A DNA stretch of 64,000 bases from positions 372,001 through 436,000 of the forward strand of contig NZ_JAAGNZ010000001.1 in the NCBI RefSeq assembly GCF_010747415.1. Reading direction: 5' to 3'. The position numbers were made by a program, and so were the translations under genes. Source of the stretch: Spirosoma agri. Lineage in GTDB: Bacteria; Bacteroidota; Bacteroidia; Cytophagales; Spirosomataceae. The notes beneath the pieces were generated by a model. It was given only the letters and a program-made list of their open reading frames with translations. It was not told where the DNA came from and did no database searches. Positions 34,536 through 42,687 of this stretch are shown here, piece after piece (the stretch's first letter is position 1; each line of letters begins with the position of its first letter).

Positions 34536-35800
34536 TACGATCCATTTATCTTCTAGCAAGCTTAGGAGCGCTGCTCTTTTTCGGGTGCCGAAAAGAATAT
34601 GAGGCACCTGTGCCCTATTCCTTCGCGGATCAGGCTGGTTCCGGTAAGTTCACACCGTCCACCCGGCGGGCCATTGAAGGCGTTTACCGCGTGACGGACG
34701 GGAACGGGGATTTTGGTGATCAGGTTGCGTTGAAGTGGACCTATACCCATGTCGGCACGGACACGACGCATTACCTGTCTATCTTCACCGGGACGGATGC
34801 GGGTTATTTTAATCTGGAAATCAATACACAAGCGGATAGTCTGGCAATGGCGGGCTACTGGCGGAAGTTGGTCAATACAAAAACGGGTATTACTCGTCTG
34901 GCTGTTCAAGTTCGGCATTCGGGAGCGTTAAAGCCATTTACGGGTAATAATCTGGTGGAGGGCGATACGCTGGTTGTCAATGGCGTTTATGGCAATCAGG
35001 AAGCCGCACCCACCCAAAAGCTAACGCTTACTTACAATAGACCGCTCAACCCAAGGCCATTTGCTATTATGGCCCACCGGAGTGGTGGACGAACATCGGA
35101 TCTGCTACCGGCGTCTGAAAATTCGGTCGAGATCATCAAACTGGCCTCCCGGTTAGGAGCGACGGGTATCGAAATCGATGTGCGTTATACGAAAGACGGC
35201 GTACCTATTCTTTACCACGACAACACGCTGAATTTAAGGCTGATCCGTAAAAACGGACTGGCCGGACCAATCGAAGATTATACCTATCAGCAACTGAACA
35301 CGTTGATTCGTCTTGTTAACGGCGAAAAAATCCCGACGTTGGAGGAAGCGCTGGAAACAGTTGTCAACAACACATCGTTAAATTTCGTCTGGCTCGATAC
35401 GAAATACATTGGTTCGATGGATCGGGTGCAAGCTATTCAGCAAAAATACCGGCAACTGGCAATCCTAGCCAAGCGTGATCTGCGCATCGTGATTGGTTTG
35501 CCAACAACCGACGCGGTTGATCAGTACAATGCCCTGAAGAACAAAGAAAACACGCCCATCCTGTGTGAACTGGACACGTCGATAACCCGAGGTCTTGGGG
35601 CCAGGATTTGGGCTCCGCGCTGGACACTGGGCCCGCAAACCGACGAAGTGAAAGCGATGCAGGCGGAGGGAAGAACGGTGTTTGTCTGGACGCTCGATGA
35701 GCCTGAGTTTATCCGGGAATTCATTGCTGAAAATACGTTTGACGGTATTCTGTCAAATTATTCACCGGTTGTTGCTTACTATCACTACGTAGATCAATAG
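34532..35800 (+). CDS. Glycerophosphodiester phosphodiesterase-family lipoprotein
   Basis: This is a 422-residue lipoprotein starting at GTG, with lipobox LFFGC (Cys19). Residues ~20-170 form an N-terminal beta-rich domain of unknown function. Residues ~180-420 form the GDPD TIM barrel: AHRSGGRTSDLLPASENSVE (the catalytic HR and Glu), GIEIDVRYTKDGVPILYHD (metal ligands and second His), IPTLEEALE and VWTLDEPEFIREF. Note HRSGG in place of the common HRG. The enzyme class splits glycerophosphodiesters to glycerol-3-phosphate and alcohol; export and lipidation place it on the envelope. It lies between two predicted barrel genes, with a 4-base start/stop overlap upstream and 4 bases to the next start. 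Confidence 0.85.
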   Translation: MIRSIYLLASLGALLFFGCRKEYEAPVPYSFADQAGSGKFTPSTRRAIEGVYRVTDGNGDFGDQVALKWTYTHVGTDTTHYLSIFTGTDAGYFNLEINTQADSLAMAGYWRKLVNTKTGITRLAVQVRHSGALKPFTGNNLVEGDTLVVNGVYGNQEAAPTQKLTLTYNRPLNPRPFAIMAHRSGGRTSDLLPASENSVEIIKLASRLGATGIEIDVRYTKDGVPILYHDNTLNLRLIRKNGLAGPIEDYTYQQLNTLIRLVNGEKIPTLEEALETVVNNTSLNFVWLDTKYIGSMDRVQAIQQKYRQLAILAKRDLRIVIGLPTTDAVDQYNALKNKENTPILCELDTSITRGLGARIWAPRWTLGPQTDEVKAMQAEGRTVFVWTLDEPEFIREFIAENTFDGILSNYSPVVAYYHYVDQ

Positions 35801-35804
35801 TCGC

Positions 35805-36530
35805 ATGAACGCTCGTTTACATATAGTTGTCTGGGTAGCTTGCTTCCTTCTGCTGAGCGATTTGGCTAGTGCTCAGGTAAGGCGACGGTCATCGGACTCA
35901 ACCCGAGTCCGTCGCCCCTGGCGGTTGTCGTCCGACTCAACCCGAGTCCAGCGGCCCCGCCTTGCTGACTCGATCCGAACCCGACGCTGGGATTATGCGC
36001 TGGTGGTAACCGCTGGTGGTGGCTTATCCTATTACGCCACGCACCTGAGAGTCCCGATTGCACTTGAACAAACTCAGGTCAGCAGATTCGGTGTTCCCGC
36101 TTCGCTTCGGGTTATGTGGTATCCCGATCATCGTCTGCGGGTAGGCGTAGAAACTGGCTGGACGACCATGTACAGCTACAAAGGGCAGCTCGCAGACGAG
36201 CGTGCGCACGTCTACGTGTCTACCGTGCCGATACTGCTGGTTTTCTCGATGCCGCTTGCCTGGGTAAAAGGATTTGAGCGCAACCTGGTTCGGCGCATGG
36301 CGCTGACGGTCGGGACGGGTGCATATATCAACCATTCACGGCTGGACTATGTTGGTACCGTGCAGTCTAACACAATTAGCCCCGGATGGATGGCAGCTGC
36401 TTCGTACACTTATCCGATAGGTCGTCGTTTTAGAGTAGCGGGCGAACTGAAATGGTTTGATGCCGTGGCCGTCGAGAATGCCGCCTTTACGGCTGAACTA
36501 CAACTCGTATGGCGGGCGTACTCATGGTAG
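35805..36530 (+). CDS. Predicted outer-membrane beta-barrel protein with short N-terminal repeats
   Basis: This is a 241-residue exported protein with a signal peptide (LLLSDLASAQ). Residues ~28-60 contain two near-identical 13-residue units, SSDSTRVRRPWRL and SSDSTRVQRPRLA, then a weaker third (DSIRTRR), giving a basic low-complexity linker. The remainder is strand-rich (DYALVVTAGGGLSYYATHL, LRVGVETGWTTMYSYKGQL, VAGELKWFDAVAVENAAF) and ends LQLVWRAYSW. This fits a small barrel. No family is recognised. It is last in the barrel / GDPD / barrel set, followed by a long palindrome. Confidence 0.6.
   Translation: MNARLHIVVWVACFLLLSDLASAQVRRRSSDSTRVRRPWRLSSDSTRVQRPRLADSIRTRRWDYALVVTAGGGLSYYATHLRVPIALEQTQVSRFGVPASLRVMWYPDHRLRVGVETGWTTMYSYKGQLADERAHVYVSTVPILLVFSMPLAWVKGFERNLVRRMALTVGTGAYINHSRLDYVGTVQSNTISPGWMAAASYTYPIGRRFRVAGELKWFDAVAVENAAFTAELQLVWRAYSW
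35886..35963 (+). repeat. Tandem 39-bp in-frame repeat in the barrel gene
   Basis: The 16-base string GACTCAACCCGAGTCC occurs at 35895-35910 and again at 35934-35949, a 39-base (13-codon) period. It encodes the repeated SSDSTRV unit and could change length by slippage. Confidence 0.7.
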
Positions 36531-36548
36531 TGTTCTCTTTGGGCTTTC

Positions 36549-36619
36549 AGAAGAGTTTGAGAAGACTTCATACGCCGTATCTTGGAGATACGGCGTATGA
36601 AGTCTTCTCAAACTCTTCT
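36549..36619. repeat. 71-bp palindrome with 34-bp perfect arms
   Basis: Left arm 36549-36582 and right arm 36586-36619 are perfect reverse complements with a TGG loop. The left arm begins AGAAGAGTTTGAGAAGACTT and ends CATACGCCGTATCT. It lies between the barrel gene (stop 36530) and a metallophosphoesterase gene (start 36671). No T-run follows on either strand. It would fold into a very stable RNA hairpin and could extrude as a cruciform. Confidence 0.9.
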
Positions 36620-36670
36620 AGAATCACCGGTCCTAAACGAGTAATGTAAAACTGACTTAAGAAAAAGGGT

Positions 36671-37546
36671 ATGAATCAGGACGATAATCATAGAGAAATT
36701 CTCTTTTTAAGCGATACACAAGCCCCGATGTGGGTCGAACGGTTAGTGTTGCGAACGCATCAGAATACGAAGGCGACCACAACCATCTTCGCCGAAATTA
36801 TACGCCTGAAACCCGCTGTGCTCTACTGGCTTGGTGACATTGTATCGTTAGGCTATCGGACGACCAAATGGCGGGTTATTGACCAATTCCTGGCAAAATG
36901 TACTGAAGTCGGCACTGCGGTCTATGCGATCATGGGTAACCACGACGTTATGGGACGTCCCCGGAAAGGAGCCCGTAATTTTCAGCAACGGTTCCCCGAA
37001 CACATTCCGACTGGCTACGTGAAAACAACGGACAGTATTGCGGTGGTTATGCTGAATTCAAATTTTACGACTCTTTCGGTAGCTGATCTGGTCAAGCAGC
37101 AGACATGGTATGAGCAAACCCTTCAGGACCTCGACGCCGATCCAGAGGTAAAGGTTGTCATCGTCACCTGTCACCATGCGCCTTATTCAAACAGCAAGTT
37201 GGTCGGCTCGTCGAAGCTGGTTCAGCAGCGGTTTGTCCCTGCCTACACAAAATCGCAGAAGGGGCGATTATTTATTACGGGTCATTCGCACGCCTTCGAG
37301 CGGTATCAGTTCGAGGGGAAAGAGTTCCTGGTCATTGGTGGTGGCGGTGGTCTGCGCCAACCCCTGAATATGTCGCCGAGCCGTCTGCCGGATATGGCAA
37401 CGACGTATAAGCCACTGTTCCATTATCTTTCCGTTCGTCGGGAAGGGGAAGGGCTGATGCTGACATCCTATTGCCTGCGCAACGATTTTTCGGGCTTCAA
37501 TCAGGGCTATCAGTTTGAGATTCCGGCGGAGGTTACTGCCTCATAA
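36671..37546 (+). CDS. Calcineurin-like metallophosphoesterase
   Basis: This is a 291-residue cytosolic protein with no signal peptide. The metal-binding motifs are in order: D15 in LFLSDTQ (usually DxH; here DxQ with Gln17), LGDIVSLGYR, MGNHDVMG, VTCHHAPYS and GHSHAFERYQFEG. Apart from the His-to-Gln change, the dinuclear centre looks complete. The substrate is unknown; candidates include phosphodiesters and sugar or nucleotide phosphates. The gene follows the 71-bp palindrome and is convergent with the VWA-like lipoprotein gene, with only 7 bases between stops. Confidence 0.85.
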   Translation: MNQDDNHREILFLSDTQAPMWVERLVLRTHQNTKATTTIFAEIIRLKPAVLYWLGDIVSLGYRTTKWRVIDQFLAKCTEVGTAVYAIMGNHDVMGRPRKGARNFQQRFPEHIPTGYVKTTDSIAVVMLNSNFTTLSVADLVKQQTWYEQTLQDLDADPEVKVVIVTCHHAPYSNSKLVGSSKLVQQRFVPAYTKSQKGRLFITGHSHAFERYQFEGKEFLVIGGGGGLRQPLNMSPSRLPDMATTYKPLFHYLSVRREGEGLMLTSYCLRNDFSGFNQGYQFEIPAEVTAS

Positions 37547-37553
37547 GAACAAC

Positions 37554-38351
37554 CTACTCTTCGGCCACCGTTCCAACGCCTAATTCTGAAAATAATGTCT
37601 GCCAGTACTGCGTCACGGCGGGGTTGTTTTCCTTAACCGACGCATTCGGTTCAAAGGGCAACACCATCGTGATTTCCGGACTACCCAGGGTATAGCGTTT
37701 CAATTGGTTAGCATCGGCTTTGGCCCACTCGTCGGCCTGTGCGTTATCTTTAGGTGCTTTCACCTGAAAATCACGTCGGCTTGCACCTTTCACGCTTTCG
37801 ATCATGTCGCTCAGGTAGTAAACTTTAACCGTTGCCCCCGTCTCGTTTGCTTTGGCGATAACGGGCAAACTGGCCCAGATATCCGTTTCCTGGTTCGATG
37901 AGCCCGTATTTTGGGAAACGAGCTGTTGCAACACCCGCTGGCGGATCTGTGCTTTTTCGCGGTTAAGCGTCATCGTAAACTCGGTTTCGGCCATTTCGCG
38001 GTCGGTTGGGCTGGCTGCTGAAACGTCTTCCATCTCCGAACGAACTGATACATTCAGCGCACGGGCCTTCGACGTGTTCTCATGGATGAAATACACCTCA
38101 AGCCGGTCGCCTTTCTGCCGGATATTTTGTTCGATAAGATCGGTGATAGCCTGCTGGTATTTTTGCGCGACAAATGCCTTATTGACATTGACGCTTCGGG
38201 TTTTATCCAGAAAAATCAGCGTGTATATAGGGCCTTCCGTGTTTACGCTTGCTTTCTCCTTGTCGCCGGAGCAGGCCAGGAATGCTATCAAAAAAAAGCC
38301 GGTTACGGCCCAACTGAGCCGAAGCCGACCAATGGTGAACATACGTTTCAT
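37554..38351 (-). CDS. VWA-like lipoprotein, unknown function
   Basis: This is a 265-residue lipoprotein with lipobox FLAC (Cys27). The first strand of the mature part reads TLIFLDKTRSVN; D49-K-T51-R-S53 fits the DxSxS-type metal site of von Willebrand A folds (with Thr for the first Ser). VKVYYLSDMIESVKG near residue 185 fits the later VWA strand. These suggest a metal-binding adhesion or scaffold fold, but I cannot confirm it by comparison. The gene lies 20 bases after the membrane-protein gene 38372-39340 on the same strand, so the two likely form an operon. Confidence 0.6.
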   Translation of the reverse strand: MKRMFTIGRLRLSWAVTGFFLIAFLACSGDKEKASVNTEGPIYTLIFLDKTRSVNVNKAFVAQKYQQAITDLIEQNIRQKGDRLEVYFIHENTSKARALNVSVRSEMEDVSAASPTDREMAETEFTMTLNREKAQIRQRVLQQLVSQNTGSSNQETDIWASLPVIAKANETGATVKVYYLSDMIESVKGASRRDFQVKAPKDNAQADEWAKADANQLKRYTLGSPEITMVLPFEPNASVKENNPAVTQYWQTLFSELGVGTVAEE

Positions 38352-38371
38352 ACTACAATAAATGCCGGGCC

Positions 38372-39340
38372 TTACCGGTTCGATAACAACGTTTTGCGCA
38401 ATGTGCTGTCAGCAGGTGCGTTGTGGTTCCAGTAATCGGTCAGAATGGTTTTCTTTAAAACGGCTCTGGATGTCAGAAGGTTGTCTTTGCTCTTATAGAT
38501 TTCTTCCCAGCCAACGATTTTATGGGGAAACTGGCTCTCAAAAATAATCGTCAGCGTCCGGTCGTCGGTGGGGTATTCAATAACATACGATTTAAGAAAT
38601 TTACCCGGATACAGCACTCCTTCGTAGTTGTCGATTTTTAGTTTAGCGGGTAGCGGATCAAGTTTCTTATGCCGCAATCGGGCCGCCATTGTACCGGGAA
38701 TCAACTGAATTTCGCCGGTGGGAAGCTTCTCCGGATTGAGCCGGATGCGGTTCCAGAGTTCATCTTCGAGCATTGCCTTGCCCACCGTATAGTCTTCATC
38801 AACTTCTTTCTCGAAATACGATCTTCCGGTTATCCGATAGCCGTTATTTTGATAATTGAGTTGCAGGTAACTATGGCCACACCACTCCTGTCCTGAGGTA
38901 CTGACTTTTAACGTATTGGGGAAGAGGGCTGGGTTATCAATACCGCTGTTGATCGGCGTAAAAATCGATGTAAAGAGCGAGTAATCGTAAATGCCTGTCA
39001 CGAATTTCTTGGAAATGTTGGTCTTTAAAACGGGTACCGCTTTATCACGGCTCTCCGGCGTTTCGGCCTTTACCTGCTTATCGGTCCGGAAATCTTCCGT
39101 CACAAAAATCATGACCGCTTCGCCCGGATGTAGGGCACCGTACTGCGCCTGTTCGAGCGTATAGCTATTCAACTCGGCTTTGCCCCCAAACCAGTACCCG
39201 CTAAAATCAGCCGAGGTGGCGGTCGTTGTTGGTTTTTGGGTCGGTGGCTGTTGAAAAATAGTCGCTTTCATCGCGAAGGCGAACACGACGGCCAGCGCGA
39301 GAACGATCAGAAGAAAGTTTCTGGTGATGGTTTGTTTCAT
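38372..39340 (-). CDS. Conserved Bacteroidota membrane-anchored protein, unknown function
   Basis: This is a 322-residue protein with one N-terminal hydrophobic segment (FLLIVLALAVVFAFAMKA), which anchors or exports it. The following domain has FSGYWFGGKAELNSYTLEQ, GEAVMIFVTEDF, SGQEWCGHSYLQLN and ELWNRIRLNPEKLPTGEIQL. I recognise these as a conserved Bacteroidota family that is sometimes mislabelled septum formation inhibitor Maf. None of the Maf nucleotide pyrophosphatase motifs is present, so that name should not be used. It probably works in the periplasm with the VWA-like lipoprotein encoded just downstream. A minus-strand promoter candidate sits at 39384-39414. Confidence 0.65.
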   Translation of the reverse strand: MKQTITRNFLLIVLALAVVFAFAMKATIFQQPPTQKPTTTATSADFSGYWFGGKAELNSYTLEQAQYGALHPGEAVMIFVTEDFRTDKQVKAETPESRDKAVPVLKTNISKKFVTGIYDYSLFTSIFTPINSGIDNPALFPNTLKVSTSGQEWCGHSYLQLNYQNNGYRITGRSYFEKEVDEDYTVGKAMLEDELWNRIRLNPEKLPTGEIQLIPGTMAARLRHKKLDPLPAKLKIDNYEGVLYPGKFLKSYVIEYPTDDRTLTIIFESQFPHKIVGWEEIYKSKDNLLTSRAVLKKTILTDYWNHNAPADSTLRKTLLSNR

Positions 39341-39383
39341 AAAAATGAGTAGGTCAGGCGTAATCGTCTAAGCTACCTGCATA

Positions 39384-39414
39384 CAAAAGTCAGGCTGTTT
39401 CGATTATCTTACAA
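39384..39414 (-). promoter_or_regulatory. Candidate promoter for the membrane-protein / VWA lipoprotein operon
   Basis: On the minus strand: TTG (39414-39412), a 20-nt spacer, then GACTTTTG (39391-39384), one base off TAnnTTTG. The start codon is 43 bases further on. Confidence 0.4.
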
Positions 39415-39438
39415 CTCTTTATCAAACAATTGCTCCTC

Positions 39439-41067
39439 ATGATACAACCTTACTCAAGACTACGCCTACTAGTTTACTGTACGTTCTTCATGTGTCATAC
39501 CCTGTTCGCACAGGTCGAAAAAGCACCGGCCCGGCAGGAAGGCGAAGGCCCGTTCGGGAAACTCATCATTCGGGGTGTTACACTGATCAACAGCACGGGA
39601 GCGCCACCGGTCGGACCGATTGATATTGTAGTCGAGAAAAATCGCATTACCCAAGTGAAGCAGGTGGGTTATCCCGGCGTGCCCATTGACCCCAAAGGAC
39701 GGCCAAAAGCGGCTCCCGGCGATAAAGAGCTGAACTGCGAAGGCATGTACCTGATGCCCGGTTTTGTGGATATGCACGGGCACATCGGCGGACAGGCGCA
39801 GGGGGCAAATGCTGAGTACGTATTCAAACTCTGGCTCGCGCATGGCATCACAACCATCCGCGATCCATCGTGCGGCAATGGGCTGGACTGGGTGCTCGAA
39901 CACCGCGCCAAAAGCGAACGCAACGAAATTACCGCTCCTCGCCTGAAAGCGTACACTGTGTTCGGGCAGGGCGCGAAAGAGCCGATCAGTACACCAGAAC
40001 AGGCCAGAGCGTGGGTGCAGCAGAACGCCAAACGCGGAGCCGATGGGATCAAATTCTTCGGAGCAGAACCCAACATCTTCAAAGCCGCTCTGGAGGAAAA
40101 CAAAAAATTGGGCTTACGGTCGGCCTGCCACCACGCTCAACTGGAAGTGGCCCGGATGAACGCACTGGCAACGGCTAAAGCCGGTCTGACCTCCCTCGAA
40201 CACTGGTACGGTCTGCCCGAAGCGTTGTTCGATGATAAAACAATCCAGAATTATCCGGCAACCTACAATTACGGCAACGAGCAGAATCGATTCGAAGAGG
40301 CTGGTACCCTGTGGCAGCAAGCTGCTAAACCCGGCACCGACCGCTGGAATAAAGTCATGGATGAACTGATCGCTATGGACTTTACGCTCGACCCGACGTT
40401 CAATATCTACGAGGCCAATCGCGAACTGATGCTGGCCCGTCGAGCTGAGTGGCACGATGACTATACGATGCCGAGTTTATGGCGGTTTTACGGCCCCAGC
40501 CGGATTTCGCACGGGTCGTACTGGCAATCATGGGGCACGGAGCAGGAAGTCGCCTGGAAAAAGAATTATCAGCTCTGGATGGCCTTCATCAATGAGTACA
40601 AGAACCGGGGTGGCCGCGTAACGGCCGGTTCGGATTCAGGCTTCATTTACCAGCTCTATGGATTCGCCTACATTCGTGAACTGGAACTCCTGCGCGAAGC
40701 TGGTTTTCACCCGCTCGAAGTGATCCGGGCGGCAACGCTGAAAGGAGCGGAAGCACTCGGCATGGCCGATCAGATCGGTTCGGTAGAAGTAGGTAAGCTG
40801 GCCGATTTCGTGATCATTGATCAGAATCCACTCGCCAATCTGAAGGTACTCTACGGTACGGGTGCTATTCACCTGAACGAGAAGAACGAAGTAGAACGGG
40901 TTGGTGGCGTAACGTATACCGTAAAAGATGGCGTGATCTACGACGCCAAGAAACTGCTGGCCGATGTGCGCAAAATGGTAGCTGATGCTAAAACGAAAGA
41001 GAATTTCGAAATCAGCCAGCCGGGCGTGGCTCCTAAACCGGGAAAGGTATCGACCGGTAAAAACTAA
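39439..41067 (+). CDS. Exported amidohydrolase (imidazolonepropionase-like)
   Basis: This is a 542-residue metal-dependent amidohydrolase with a signal peptide (LLVYCTFFMCHTLFAQ). The metal-binding HxH is in GFVDMHGHIGG near residue 112. Further ligands are likely in GADGIKFFGAE, SACHHAQLEV and LTSLEHWYG. AGSDSGFIYQLYGFAYIREL carries the late catalytic Asp. The C-terminal GSVEVGKLADFVIIDQNPL is typical. Members hydrolyse cyclic amides, imides or dipeptides; the substrate here is unknown. The start is ATG 39439; an in-frame TTG lies at 39430. It is divergent from the membrane-protein operon and ends at a terminator. Confidence 0.87.
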   Translation: MIQPYSRLRLLVYCTFFMCHTLFAQVEKAPARQEGEGPFGKLIIRGVTLINSTGAPPVGPIDIVVEKNRITQVKQVGYPGVPIDPKGRPKAAPGDKELNCEGMYLMPGFVDMHGHIGGQAQGANAEYVFKLWLAHGITTIRDPSCGNGLDWVLEHRAKSERNEITAPRLKAYTVFGQGAKEPISTPEQARAWVQQNAKRGADGIKFFGAEPNIFKAALEENKKLGLRSACHHAQLEVARMNALATAKAGLTSLEHWYGLPEALFDDKTIQNYPATYNYGNEQNRFEEAGTLWQQAAKPGTDRWNKVMDELIAMDFTLDPTFNIYEANRELMLARRAEWHDDYTMPSLWRFYGPSRISHGSYWQSWGTEQEVAWKKNYQLWMAFINEYKNRGGRVTAGSDSGFIYQLYGFAYIRELELLREAGFHPLEVIRAATLKGAEALGMADQIGSVEVGKLADFVIIDQNPLANLKVLYGTGAIHLNEKNEVERVGGVTYTVKDGVIYDAKKLLADVRKMVADAKTKENFEISQPGVAPKPGKVSTGKN

Positions 41068-41091
41068 GCAAAGTCATTACTGAAATCGTAT

Positions 41092-41134
41092 AGTGGCTGG
41101 TTCAGGCAAATTGCCGGGACCAGCCACTTTTTTA
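41092..41134 (+). terminator. Intrinsic terminator after the amidohydrolase gene
   Basis: A 10-bp stem, AGTGGCTGGT and ACCAGCCACT, closes a 17-nt loop with further pairing and is followed by seven T residues. Confidence 0.85.
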
Positions 41135-41228
41135 TTGAAAGGCCGAAGAGTAATAGCAGGGGAGGAAATTACTTTTAGGCAGTACTCATCAACAGCTATT
41201 CACAAACCCACTTAAGAAAAACAGGAGC

Positions 41229-42368
41229 ATGATTTATCGGAAGTTGTGGTGCTTTACGCTGTTTGTACTGTTCGCCGTTGGCCATATTGATGCGCAGAAA
41301 CTACCTAAAAAGAAGGCTATACTGGCTATAATGACCTTAGCCAACGAGTACTTCATGAAAAAGTGGCCCGATACGGGTAAAGAAATTGTCACGAACAAAA
41401 CGCGGCCCAGCAACATCTGGACGCGGGCCGTTTATTACGAAGGCCTGATGGATTTATACAAAACCGACCGTCAGCCCCGCTATTACGCCTATGCCGTTGA
41501 CTGGGGCGAAAAACACCACTGGGGTATGCGTTCGGGCAACAAAACGCGCAATGCCGATGATCAATGCTGTGGCCAGACGTACATTGAGCTATACCTGATT
41601 GATAAAAAGCCCGAACGTATTCATGACATCAAGGTGTCCATTGATTCGATGGTAGCCAGCCGAAAAGTCGACGACTGGAACTGGATCGATGCGTTGCAGA
41701 TGGCCATGCCCGTCTTTGCTAAATTGGGCGTTATCTATTCCGATACTGCCTATTTTGAGAAAATGTACCAGATCTACCAGTTCGCGAAAACGCAGCACGG
41801 CGGCAGTGGACTGTACAATCCGGTCGATCATTTATGGTGGCGTGACAAAGATTTCGTTGCGCCTTACAAAGAGCCTAATGGGAAAGACTGCTACTGGTCG
41901 CGGGGCAACGGTTGGGTGATCGCGGCACTGGTCCGGGTGCTCGACGTTATGCCCCCAAACGCTCCACACCGCGCCGAATATCAGCAACTGTTCCTCGACA
42001 TGATGCCCGCTTTAGTGCCAATTCAGCGACCCGATGGATTCTGGAATGTGAGTCTGCTCGATCCGACCAATTATGGCGGGAAAGAACTGTCTGGTACCGC
42101 CCTGTTTACCTACGGTATGGCCTGGGGCGTCAACAACGGTTTACTGGACCGGAAAGTCTACCTGCCCATCATCGCCAAAGCCTGGAATGCGATGGCTACC
42201 GAGTGCGTTCATCCCGACGGTAAACTGGGTTTCGTGCAGGGGACGGGTAAAGAACCGAAAGATGGTCAGCCGGTGACCTACGAGAGTACGCCCGATTTTG
42301 AGGATTACGGATTAGGCTGTTTCCTGCTGGCCGGAAGCGAAGTGTATAAAGTAAACGAGAAGAACTAA
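41229..42368 (+). CDS. GH105 family unsaturated rhamnogalacturonyl hydrolase (YteR/RhiN-like)
   Basis: This is a 379-residue exported glycoside hydrolase of the GH88/GH105 (alpha/alpha)6 type, with a signal peptide (CFTLFVLFAVGHIDAQ). Family features are RPSNIWTRAVYYEGLM, the general-acid region NADDQCCGQTYIELY near residue 109, DDWNWIDALQMAMP, YWSRGNGWVIAALVRVL and LSGTALFTYGMAWGVNNGLL. It releases unsaturated galacturonic acid linked to rhamnose from products of rhamnogalacturonan lyases. The next gene, L-rhamnose mutarotase, starts on the last base of its stop codon. Together they point to handling of the rhamnose that is released. No lyase is in the window. Confidence 0.88.
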   Translation: MIYRKLWCFTLFVLFAVGHIDAQKLPKKKAILAIMTLANEYFMKKWPDTGKEIVTNKTRPSNIWTRAVYYEGLMDLYKTDRQPRYYAYAVDWGEKHHWGMRSGNKTRNADDQCCGQTYIELYLIDKKPERIHDIKVSIDSMVASRKVDDWNWIDALQMAMPVFAKLGVIYSDTAYFEKMYQIYQFAKTQHGGSGLYNPVDHLWWRDKDFVAPYKEPNGKDCYWSRGNGWVIAALVRVLDVMPPNAPHRAEYQQLFLDMMPALVPIQRPDGFWNVSLLDPTNYGGKELSGTALFTYGMAWGVNNGLLDRKVYLPIIAKAWNAMATECVHPDGKLGFVQGTGKEPKDGQPVTYESTPDFEDYGLGCFLLAGSEVYKVNEKN

Positions 42369-42682
42369 TGGAAGAAGTTGCGTTCACCATGAAGCTCAAA
42401 CCGGGCGTCGAAGCGGAGTACAAACGGCGTCATGACGAAATCTGGCCGGATTTGTCGGCAGCTTTAGCTGAAGCTGGTATCCGGGATTATTCGATTTATC
42501 TGGATCGCGCAAGTGGCACACTATTTGGTGTCCAGAAACGCCTTGACGGTCATACCGCTGATCGGTTGCCGGAACTGCCCGTTATGCAACGATGGTGGGC
42601 GTATATGGCCGATCTGATGGAAGTCAACGCGGATAATTCACCGGTCGTGACGAATCTGGAGCCGGTTTTTCACGTAGCGTAA
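42368..42682 (+). CDS. rhaM: L-rhamnose mutarotase
   Basis: This 104-residue cytosolic enzyme converts alpha- and beta-L-rhamnose. The catalytic His22 in KRRHDEIWPDL matches the residue number of the E. coli enzyme. GIRDYSIYLDRASGTLFGV, MQRWWAYMADLMEV and DNSPVVTNLEPVFHV complete the family pattern. The ATG shares one base with the GH105 stop codon (TAATG), so translation is coupled. It ends 5 bases before the stop of the convergent flippase-like gene. Confidence 0.92.
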   Translation: MEEVAFTMKLKPGVEAEYKRRHDEIWPDLSAALAEAGIRDYSIYLDRASGTLFGVQKRLDGHTADRLPELPVMQRWWAYMADLMEVNADNSPVVTNLEPVFHVA

Positions 42683-42687
42683 GGCAA

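Noticed and set aside
36549..36619. Ordinary intrinsic terminator
   Set aside because: The arms are much longer than normal and no T-run follows on either strand.
38372..39340. Septum formation inhibitor Maf
   Set aside because: The protein is membrane anchored and lacks Maf pyrophosphatase motifs; the label appears to be a database error for this family.
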